Shown here piece by piece: positions 57,320 through 64,000 of a stretch of DNA of 64,000 bases (position 1 is the stretch's first letter; each line of letters begins with the position of its first letter). The DNA lies in contig NZ_NKCN01000005.1 of NCBI RefSeq assembly GCF_002245535.1, forward strand, positions 186,001 through 250,000, in the 5' to 3' direction. The position numbers and the translations under genes are program-made. The notes under the pieces are model-generated. The model did not search any database and was not told where the DNA came from. It saw only the letters and a program-made list of their open reading frames with translations. Source of the stretch: Mycobacterium lehmannii. GTDB lineage: Bacteria; Actinomycetota; Actinomycetes; Mycobacteriales; Mycobacteriaceae.

Positions 57320-59098
57320 TCAGCCGCCTGCGGCGGCCAGCCACGCTTCTTCGAGAGATTCCTTGCGATTCAACAGCTCCTGGAGCTCGGCGTTGAGCTC
57401 GCCCAACCGGACATGGTCCGCGGCGGCCTCCGCCATCAACTCGTGGAGTGCGGCGATGCGCGACTCCAGCTTTTCCAGCTGCCCCTCGATGCGTGCCATC
57501 TCCTTGCCGGTGCGGCGCTCCCGCGCCGACGCCGTTTCGCCTTGCGAACCCGCCGCCGCTGCACTCGCCGTCGATGCAGGTGCTGGTGATGCGGCCGCCG
57601 CGCGGTCCGCCAGGTACTGCTCGATTCCGCCCGGCAACAGCTCGCAGCGGCCACCACCCGTCAGCGCGTAGGTGACATCGGAGACCCGTTCGAGGAAGTA
57701 GCGATCGTGGGTGACGGCGATCAGCGTGCCCGGCCAGCCGTCGAGGTAATCCTCGATGACGGTCAACGTGTCGATATCGAGGTCGTTTGTCGGCTCGTCG
57801 AGCAGGAGCACGTTCGGTTCATCAAGCAACAGCCGCAGAAACTGCAACCTGCGCCGTTCACCACCTGAGAGCTCTGACACCCGCGTCGTCAGCTTGTCGC
57901 CGGTGAACCCGAAGTCCCGCAGCAACGTGTCGGCGCTGATCTCGCCGCCGCCGGCCAGTTGGGTGATTCTTCGCCGATCCTCGACCGCGTCCAGCACCCG
58001 GTCGGCGCCGTCGAGTTCGGCCAGGGCCTGGCTGAGGTAACCGATCCGCAGCGTCGCGCCCCGCTTGATCGTGCCCGCCGTCGGCGCCAGCTCACCTGCC
58101 AGCAGTCGCAGCACCGACGTTTTGCCGGTGCCGTTGACGCCGACCAGCCCGATGCGCGCGCCGGGGCCGATCGACCAGTCGACCTGGTCCAACACGACGG
58201 TGTCGCCCACCTCGAGCCGCACCCGGTGCAGGTCGAACACGTCCTTGCCCAGCCGGTTGGTGGCGAACCGCTGTAGAACCAGGGAGTCCCGCGGCGGCGG
58301 TTCGTTGGCGATCAACTCGTTGGCGGCCTGGATGCGGAACTTCGGTTTCGACGTCCGCGCCGGCGGCCCGCGCCGCAGCCATGCCAGCTCCTTGCGCATG
58401 AGGTTCTGCCTGCGCGCCTCGGCGCCGGCCGCCAGCCGCATCCGCTCGGCCCGCGCGAGCACGTAGGCCGCGTAACCGCCTTCGTAGCCCTCTACCTTCC
58501 CTTTTCCGCTACCGGCATGCACCTCCCACGTCCTGGTGCACACCGCATCGAGGAACCAGCGGTCGTGGCTGACCACCACCAGTGCCTTGGCCCGGCGCCG
58601 ATTGAGGTGTGCGGCCAGCCATCCGATCACCTCGACGTCGAGGTGGTTGGTCGGCTCGTCGAGCACGAGGACGTCATGACCGGCGATCAGCACTGCAGCC
58701 AGCGCCACCCGGCGCCGCTCGCCGCCCGAGAGCGGGCCGACCGCACTGTCGAGGGAGACGTCGGCCAACAAATGCGAGACGACGTCGCGGGTCTCGGGTT
58801 CGGCCGCCCAGACGTGATCGGGACGGCCACCGACGATCACGTCGCGCACGGTGGACTCGGCGGCGAAGTCGTCACTCTGCCGCAGATAGCCCACCGACAA
58901 CCCCGAGGTGTGGGTCACCCGGCCCGAATCCGGCTCGCGGGTGAGCGTCAAGATCTGCAGCAGCGTGGTCTTACCGTCGCCGTTGCGTCCGACCACGCCG
59001 ATCGCGTCACCGTCGTCAATGCCCAGGCTGATCGCATCGAGGAGCGTGCGGGTGCCGTAGCCGACGGTCACGCGCTCGACATTGATCAGGTTCGCCAT
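57320..59098 (-). CDS. ABC-F family ATPase
   Basis: 592 aa from ATG 59098 (MANLINVERVTVGYGTRT). Two ABC domains without membrane segments: Walker A GRNGDGKTT and GVNGTGKTS; signatures LSGGERRRVALA and LSGGERRRLQFL; Walker B LVLDEPTNHLD and LLLDEPTNDLD. The inter-domain linker and a C-terminal coiled coil (about 540-592, ARIEGQLEKLESRIAALHEL) fit Uup-like ABC-F proteins. They act on ribosomes or in antibiotic protection. The M. tuberculosis counterpart appears split into two genes (Rv1668c/Rv1667c, called macrolide transporter parts); here it is intact. Confidence 0.9.
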   Translation of the reverse strand: MANLINVERVTVGYGTRTLLDAISLGIDDGDAIGVVGRNGDGKTTLLQILTLTREPDSGRVTHTSGLSVGYLRQSDDFAAESTVRDVIVGGRPDHVWAAEPETRDVVSHLLADVSLDSAVGPLSGGERRRVALAAVLIAGHDVLVLDEPTNHLDVEVIGWLAAHLNRRRAKALVVVSHDRWFLDAVCTRTWEVHAGSGKGKVEGYEGGYAAYVLARAERMRLAAGAEARRQNLMRKELAWLRRGPPARTSKPKFRIQAANELIANEPPPRDSLVLQRFATNRLGKDVFDLHRVRLEVGDTVVLDQVDWSIGPGARIGLVGVNGTGKTSVLRLLAGELAPTAGTIKRGATLRIGYLSQALAELDGADRVLDAVEDRRRITQLAGGGEISADTLLRDFGFTGDKLTTRVSELSGGERRRLQFLRLLLDEPNVLLLDEPTNDLDIDTLTVIEDYLDGWPGTLIAVTHDRYFLERVSDVTYALTGGGRCELLPGGIEQYLADRAAAASPAPASTASAAAAGSQGETASARERRTGKEMARIEGQLEKLESRIAALHELMAEAAADHVRLGELNAELQELLNRKESLEEAWLAAAGG

Positions 59099-59198
59099 CA
59101 GCCGCCGATGATAGGTCGGCCCTGCCGGCCGGGCCCCTGTGCCATGATGACGTCGGTCGATTCGGGGGTCTATGGCGGCCAGAAGGGGAGCGTGCGGC

Positions 59199-62162
59199 GT
59201 GGATCTGTCGGCGATAACCAAGCCGGTCGGACGACTGGTGGCGACCGCCCAGAACGGGCTGGAAGTGCTGCGCTACGGCGGCCTGGAGACCGGCGCCGTA
59301 CCCTCGCCGTTCCAGATCATCCAGAGCGTCCCGATGTACCGGTTGCGGCGCTATTTCCCGCCCGACACGAGGCCGGGAGCGAAGCAACCCGGCCCACCCG
59401 TGCTGATGGTGCACCCGATGATGATGTCCGCCGACATGTGGGACGTCACCCGCGACGACGGGGCCGTCGGCATCCTGCACAACGCGGGCATCGACCCGTG
59501 GGTCATCGACTTCGGCTCGCCCGACAAGGTTGAAGGCGGCATGGAGCGCACACTGGCCGACCACGTCGTGGCGCTGAGTGAGGCTATCGACACCGTCAAA
59601 GAGGTCACCGGTCGCGACGTGCACCTGGCCGGCTACTCGCAGGGCGGGATGTTCGCCTACCAGGTCGCGGCCTACCGCCGGTCGAAGGATCTGGCGAGCA
59701 TCATCGCGTTCGGCTCGCCGGTCGACACCCTGGCCGCGCTACCGATGAACCTGCCCGCCAGCGTCGCGCCCGTGGCCGCCGATTTCATGGCCGACCACGT
59801 GTTCAGCCGGATCGACATCCCGGGCTGGCTGGCCCGCACCGGCTTCCAGATGCTCGATCCGATCAAGACCGCCCAGTCGCGCCTCGACTTCCTGCGCCAA
59901 CTACACGATCGCGAGGCCCTGTTGCCCCGCGAGCAACAACGCCGGTTCCTGGCCTCCGAGGGCTGGATCGCGTGGTCGGGCCCCGCCATCGCCGAGTTGC
60001 TGAAACAGTTCATCGCGCACAACCGGATGATGAGCGGTGGCTTCTCGATTCACGGTGACCTTGTCACGCTGTCGGATATCGAGTGCCCGGTGCTGGCCGT
60101 GGTCGGCGAAGTCGACGATATCGGCCAGCCGGCTTCGGTGCGCGGTATCAAGCGCGCCGCCCCGAAGGCCGACGTGTACGAATTCCTCATTCGCGCAGGC
60201 CATTTCGGGCTTGTCGTCGGTTCGAAGGCGTCCAGCCAGACGTGGCCGGCGGTGGCGCAGTGGGTCAAGTGGCTCGACGGCACCGGCGAGCGGCCCGAAG
60301 GCGTCAACCCGATGGCGCTGCAGCAAGCCGAACCCAACGAGACCGGCGTCTCGATCAGCTCGCGCCTGGCGCACGGCACGGCCGCGGCGACCGAGATGGC
60401 ATGGACCCTGGCCCGCTCGGCTGCCGATGCCGTGGTGAGCGCCAACAAGTCGGCCAGAGCCCTGGCCGTCGAGACGGCCCGCACGCTGCCGCGCCTGGCC
60501 CGGCTCGGCCAGATCAACGAGCACACGCGGATCTCGTTCGGCCGCATCATGTCCGAGCAGGCCCGCGACTTCCCGCGCGGTGACTGCCTGCTGTTCGACG
60601 GCCGAGTCCACACCTACGAAGCCGTGGACCGGCGCATCAACAACGTCGTCCGAGGCCTCATCGAGGTCGGGGTACGCCAAGGCACGCGCGTCGGCGTCCT
60701 GATGGAGACCAGGCCCAGCGCGCTGGTGGCGATCGCCGCGCTCTCGCGACTGGGCGCGGTGGCGGTGCTCATGCCGCCCGACGTCGATCTGCCCACCGCT
60801 GCCCGGCTCGGCTCGGTGTCCGACATCATCACCGACCCCAGCAACCTCGAAGCCGCCCGGCGACTCGATATGCGTGTGCTGGTGCTCGGCGGCGGTGAGG
60901 CACGCGACCTCGACGTTCCCGAGGACAGCGACGTCATCGACATGGAGAAGATCGACCCGGAAGCGGTCGACCTGCCCGGGTGGTACCGGCCGAACCCCGG
61001 TCTGGCCCGCGACCTCGCCTTCATCGGTTTCAGCTCGATCAGCGGCGACCTGGTCGCTCGCCAGATCACCAACGCTCGGTGGGCGATCTCAGCGTTCGGC
61101 ACCGCGTCGGCGGCCAATCTCAGCCGCAGCGACACGGTCTACTGCCTGACGCCGCTACACCACCAGTCCGCTCTGCTGGTGGCGATCGGCGGCGCCACCG
61201 TCGGCGGCTCGCGGATCGCGCTGTCGCGCAGCCTGCGGCCGGACCGATTCCTCAACGAGCTTCGCCAGTACGGCGTCACGGTCGTCAGCTACACGTGGGC
61301 AATGCTGCGCGACGTCATCGACGACCCGTCGTTCGCGCTGCACGGCAGCCACCCGGTTCGGCTGTTCATCGGTTCGGGCATGCCGACCGGACTGTGGAAG
61401 CGGGTGGTCGAGATCTTCCAACCCGCCCACGTCGTCGAGTTCTTCGCGACCACCGACGGACAAGCCGTGCTGGCCAACGTGTCCGGCGCGAAGATCGGCA
61501 GCAAGGGTCGCCCGCTGCCGGGTGCACGCGAACTGGCGCTGGCGGCCTACGACCCAGCCGAGGACCTGATTCTGGAGGACGACCAGGGCTTCGTCCGCCG
61601 TGCCGAGACCAACGAGGTTGGTGTGCTGCTCGCCCGACCACGCGGGCCGGTCGACCCGACTGCCCCGATCAAGCGGGGCGTTTTCGCCCCGGCCGACACC
61701 TGGGTGTCCACGGAGTACCTGTTCCGCCGCGACGACGACGGCGACTACTGGCTTGTCGACAGCCGCGGACTGGTCATCCAGACCGACCGTGGCTGCGTCT
61801 ACTCATCGACCGTCAACGATGCGGTCGGCTGCCTCGGCGCGGTCGACCTCGCGGTCACCTACGGCGTGCAAGCCAACGGACGCCAGCTGGCCATCACGGC
61901 GTTGGAGTTGCAGCCCGGCGGCAGCATTCCGTCCGCGGACCTGACCGAGGCCCTCGCGGACCTGGCGGTCGGCGAACCACCCGACATCGTCCACGTGGTG
62001 CCGGGGATGGCGCTCAGCGCGTCATACCGGCCGCTGGTCAGACCGCTGCAAGCGGAAGGCGTTCCGAAGCCGTCGCGTAACGCGTGGTACCTCGACCCCG
62101 ATACGAATCGGTACAAGCGGCTGACCGTGGCGGTCCGTTCCGAGATCGCCGAAGGCCAGTAG
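59199..62162 (+). CDS. Hydrolase/acyl-CoA synthetase-like fusion (Rv1683-like)
   Basis: 987 aa from GTG 59199 with GGGGAG 8 nt upstream; ATG 59172 is an alternative. The N-terminal half (about 1-360) is a PhaC-like alpha/beta hydrolase with nucleophile elbow LAGYSQGG. The C-terminal half (about 430-985) has the acyl-adenylate (ANL) fold, but key motifs are degenerate. The Thr/Ser/Gly-rich P-loop is replaced by IGFSSISGDLVARQ, the Y-G-x-T-E motif reads FFATTDGQ, and the late GK motif is lost. It matches Rv1683 (999 aa), annotated as a possible lipase plus acyl-CoA synthase. The adenylation half may bind rather than activate acyl chains. Confidence 0.87.
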   Translation: MDLSAITKPVGRLVATAQNGLEVLRYGGLETGAVPSPFQIIQSVPMYRLRRYFPPDTRPGAKQPGPPVLMVHPMMMSADMWDVTRDDGAVGILHNAGIDPWVIDFGSPDKVEGGMERTLADHVVALSEAIDTVKEVTGRDVHLAGYSQGGMFAYQVAAYRRSKDLASIIAFGSPVDTLAALPMNLPASVAPVAADFMADHVFSRIDIPGWLARTGFQMLDPIKTAQSRLDFLRQLHDREALLPREQQRRFLASEGWIAWSGPAIAELLKQFIAHNRMMSGGFSIHGDLVTLSDIECPVLAVVGEVDDIGQPASVRGIKRAAPKADVYEFLIRAGHFGLVVGSKASSQTWPAVAQWVKWLDGTGERPEGVNPMALQQAEPNETGVSISSRLAHGTAAATEMAWTLARSAADAVVSANKSARALAVETARTLPRLARLGQINEHTRISFGRIMSEQARDFPRGDCLLFDGRVHTYEAVDRRINNVVRGLIEVGVRQGTRVGVLMETRPSALVAIAALSRLGAVAVLMPPDVDLPTAARLGSVSDIITDPSNLEAARRLDMRVLVLGGGEARDLDVPEDSDVIDMEKIDPEAVDLPGWYRPNPGLARDLAFIGFSSISGDLVARQITNARWAISAFGTASAANLSRSDTVYCLTPLHHQSALLVAIGGATVGGSRIALSRSLRPDRFLNELRQYGVTVVSYTWAMLRDVIDDPSFALHGSHPVRLFIGSGMPTGLWKRVVEIFQPAHVVEFFATTDGQAVLANVSGAKIGSKGRPLPGARELALAAYDPAEDLILEDDQGFVRRAETNEVGVLLARPRGPVDPTAPIKRGVFAPADTWVSTEYLFRRDDDGDYWLVDSRGLVIQTDRGCVYSSTVNDAVGCLGAVDLAVTYGVQANGRQLAITALELQPGGSIPSADLTEALADLAVGEPPDIVHVVPGMALSASYRPLVRPLQAEGVPKPSRNAWYLDPDTNRYKRLTVAVRSEIAEGQ

Positions 62163-62265
62163 CGAAGGTCGGTCATGACGACCTGCCGGCGGGGCCGAGT
62201 GCTGTTAGGCTCCCGCTGGCGGCAAGTCGGCAGCCTGGCGACCGTGCCACCGAGCTGGAGGATTG

Positions 62266-62811
62266 ATGACATCGCGAACCGGTAGCCCACGCGACATCTG
62301 GCGCCGCCTCGTCATCGGCGGTATGGCCGGAGGCGTGTTGACAGTCGGTGTGCTCACCGCTGTCGCGGGTCCGACCGCGGTGGCGCAGCCCGCCGAGCCG
62401 ACCGTTCAGACCGAGGCGCCCGAGCCGCAAGCCGATGGCCCGAAGACACCGTGCACCGGCGATGACTGCAACAGGGCCGAGGAGACCGCACCGAAGGTCA
62501 ACGCTGACCAGGTGCTGCAGATGATCCACGAGGAGTACCGGCAGGGCGACGGCGGCGGTCAGGTCTCTGTGCTGATCGACGACGCCGTGAAGCTGCGCAG
62601 GCTGGGCTTCCGACCGTCCAACGCGAACGCCACCGCGCTCAAGGAAGCCCTCGAGGACCGGCCGAATCAGACGCCGCTCGTCGAAGCGCTCAAGGAAACG
62701 ATCACCCACCAGCGCAAGATGCAGGCGCGCGCCGCGCAGCAGGCCACTGCCGGCGGCGGATCGATTGCCGGGATTCCCGTCACGCCCGCCGTCCCCGTCC
62801 CGGCCGGCTGA
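62266..62811 (+). CDS. Exported protein with coiled C-terminus, unknown function
   Basis: 181 aa from ATG 62266 with GGAGGA just upstream. A long signal peptide or anchor (about 1-40, ending TAVAQPAE) leads to a Pro/Glu-rich linker with a CTGDDC pair. A helical domain of about 90 residues follows (ADQVLQMIHEEYRQ, VSVLIDDAVKLRRLGFRP, LKEALEDRPNQTPLVEALKE), ending in a Pro/Val tail. I cannot name the family. It lies between the Rv1683-like gene and the Trm112-like gene, which are adjacent in M. tuberculosis. Confidence 0.78.
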   Translation: MTSRTGSPRDIWRRLVIGGMAGGVLTVGVLTAVAGPTAVAQPAEPTVQTEAPEPQADGPKTPCTGDDCNRAEETAPKVNADQVLQMIHEEYRQGDGGGQVSVLIDDAVKLRRLGFRPSNANATALKEALEDRPNQTPLVEALKETITHQRKMQARAAQQATAGGGSIAGIPVTPAVPVPAG

Positions 62812-62816
62812 TCGCC

Positions 62817-63035
62817 GTGGCCCTCGACGAGAAACTGCTCGACATCCTGGTATGCCCGCAGGACCGGGGCTCCTTGCTGCTCATCGGCGACGAATTCCTC
62901 TACAACCCGCGGCTGCGCCGGGCGTATCGCATCGACGACGGCATCCCGGTGCTGTTGATCGACGAGGCCGTCGACATCACCGATGACGCCGAGCATCAGC
63001 GGATGCTGGATCGCGCATCAGGTGAACCCGGGTAG
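62817..63035 (+). CDS. Trm112-family small protein (Rv1684-like)
   Basis: 72 aa from GTG 62817. LDEKLLDILVCPQDRGSLLL and YRIDDGIPVLLIDEA are the two conserved Trm112/YcaR segments. Only one of the zinc cysteines (in VCPQD) remains; the CPxC and later CxxC pairs are absent, so it probably binds no zinc. Trm112 proteins activate methyltransferases in eukaryotes; the bacterial role is unclear. The end overlaps the convergent TetR gene by 18 bp. Confidence 0.88.
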   Translation: MALDEKLLDILVCPQDRGSLLLIGDEFLYNPRLRRAYRIDDGIPVLLIDEAVDITDDAEHQRMLDRASGEPG

Positions 63036-63641
63036 CTCTCCGGTGAGGTAGCGCTGCAGGTTCGGGGCAATGGTGTCGACGACTTGGTCCACCGGCAGCG
63101 ATTTGAACGGCTCGAGTTCGAGGATGTAGCGGGCCATCACCACGCCCACCAGTTGCGAGGCGACGAACTGCACGCGGACCGGTCCGCTGCCCGGGGGATC
63201 GTCGACGCGCGAACCGACTTCTCTTGCGATCACCTCCTGCAGGAACGACCGCACCAACGAGGTGTCGTTGCTGGCGATGATCGACCGCAGCGCCGCGATG
63301 AAACCCTTACCCAGTTCCGAATCCCACAGCGGCAGCAGAAGGGACGGCAGCGTGCGGCCGATCTCCTCGACGGGGACCTGCTGTAGCGGGCCAATGACCT
63401 GCATGGGATCGATCGGAATGTGAATCGCCGCGGCGAACAGCTGGGTCTTGGTTCCGAAATAGTGATGTACCAGCGCGGGGTCGACGCCCGCCGCCGCGGC
63501 GATCGCGCGTATCGAGGTCTTGTCGATACCGTTGCGCGCGAACAACTCCCGCGCACTGTTCAGGATCCGTTCGCGGGTATCGGACGGCCCGGGTGGGCGT
63601 CCCGGCCGTTTACGTTCGGCGTTGGTGGTCAACGTAGTCAC
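63018..63641 (-). CDS. TetR-family regulator (Rv1685c-like)
   Basis: 207 aa from GTG 63641, overlapping the exporter stop (GTGA). The N-terminal helix-turn-helix is DTRERILNSARELFARNGID followed by TSIRAIAAAAGVDPALVHHYFGTK. The C-terminal ligand domain is helical and typical of the TetR_C_7/16 type. Being last in the exporter operon, it likely represses that operon in response to an exported compound. Confidence 0.92.
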   Translation of the reverse strand: MTTLTTNAERKRPGRPPGPSDTRERILNSARELFARNGIDKTSIRAIAAAAGVDPALVHHYFGTKTQLFAAAIHIPIDPMQVIGPLQQVPVEEIGRTLPSLLLPLWDSELGKGFIAALRSIIASNDTSLVRSFLQEVIAREVGSRVDDPPGSGPVRVQFVASQLVGVVMARYILELEPFKSLPVDQVVDTIAPNLQRYLTGELPGFT

Positions 63642-64000
63642 GGTGTCCTTCGTCGTAGCGTGGCCGCGGCCAGGCAGAGGGAGACGACCGCGAAGCCGAT
63701 GACGACCGCGACGTCGCGCACCACGGTGAACGTCGGCTCTGCGTATGCCCCGACCTGTTGCAGCGCCTCCAGAGCGTAACTTGCCGGCATCACGTTGCTG
63801 ATCCACTGCAGCCACTCCGGCAGCATGGCGCGCGGCACGATGATCCCGCACAGCAGAAGTTGGGGGACGATCACCACGGGCATGAACTGCACGGCCTGAA
63901 ATTCGGTGCGCGCGAACGCGCTACACAACAATCCCAACCCGACTCCGAGGACGGCGTTGATGATCGCGATCGTGAAGACCCACACCGAGCTTCCTTCGGT
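63638..64000 (-). CDS. ABC-2 type exporter permease, C-terminal part (Rv1686c-like)
   Basis: Runs off the right end; 120 codons are visible. Four hydrophobic helices are seen (VFTIAIINAVLGVGLGLLCS, FMPVVIVPQLLLCGIIVP, and two more). The ABC-2 signature is LPEWLQWISNVMPASYALEAL. The family exports lipids or drugs with an ATPase partner (Rv1687c-like, expected just outside the window). It is coupled to the TetR gene. Confidence 0.9.
   Translation of the reverse strand, partial: TEGSSVWVFTIAIINAVLGVGLGLLCSAFARTEFQAVQFMPVVIVPQLLLCGIIVPRAMLPEWLQWISNVMPASYALEALQQVGAYAEPTFTVVRDVAVVIGFAVVSLCLAAATLRRRTP

Overview
This 64 kb window is GC-rich, densely coding actinobacterial chromosome. It is almost certainly a Mycobacterium (Mycolicibacterium-type, probably rapid-growing) chromosome. 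The gene order follows the M. tuberculosis Rv1627c-Rv1660 and Rv1683-Rv1686c segments nearly gene for gene: thiolase/OB-fold pair, polA, rpsA, coaE, uvrB, MFS exporter, GT-C mannosyltransferase-like, USP, MBL hydrolase, uvrA, lysX, infC-rpmI-rplT-tsnR, DUF2236, adenylate cyclase, pheST, argCJBDFRGH, then Rv1683-Rv1684-Rv1685c-Rv1686c-like genes. The PE/PE_PGRS genes that interrupt this order in M. tuberculosis are absent. I see no tRNA, rRNA, CRISPR array, transposase or prophage. No gene-free stretch exceeds 300 bases.

Layout. 0-13 kb: a steroid-degradation-type thiolase/OB-fold operon under a KstR-like operator, polA, a ThrE-like exporter, a PrsW protease, rpsA with a strong terminator, coaE, an exported protein, an Fpg/Nei glycosylase with a DUF402 protein, and uvrB. 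13-22.8 kb: a two-domain ribosome-hibernation factor behind a DosR-like box, an MFS exporter, a W-rich exported protein, the suicide uracil-DNA glycosylase UdgX, a GT-C glycosyltransferase, a cAMP-binding-type USP, an Lnt homologue whose nucleophile Cys is Ser, class I aldolase, an SDR and an MBL hydrolase. 22.8-34.1 kb: uvrA followed by an accessory block (AlkZ-like protein, LpqH-like lipoprotein, TPR + CHAT protease pair, a membrane-anchored protein, two coupled unknown genes, a DUF732 protein). This block ends in a truncated Rv1639c-like membrane gene. 34.1-47.5 kb: lysX, DUF1844, infC operon (ATC start, leader with a terminator-like hairpin), tsnR, acyl-CoA dehydrogenase/DUF2236 operon, adenylate cyclase, pheST. 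47.5-56.8 kb: the arginine operon behind tandem ArgR-type boxes. 56.8-64 kb: a frameshifted lipoprotein, an intact ABC-F ATPase, a hydrolase/acyl-CoA-synthetase-like fusion, a Trm112-like protein, and a TetR/ABC-2 exporter operon running off the end.

Regulatory themes. Four DNA-repair genes (uvrA, uvrB, polA, AlkZ-like) carry the same promoter geometry, a TTGTCRGTG-like element, 8 bp, then TANNNT. This is the signature of the mycobacterial PafBC DNA-damage activator; uvrA matches perfectly. At least six genes look leaderless, with the -10 hexamer 6-9 nt before the start codon. The best candidate for an undescribed system is the TPR/CHAT protease module at 27.6-33.3 kb.
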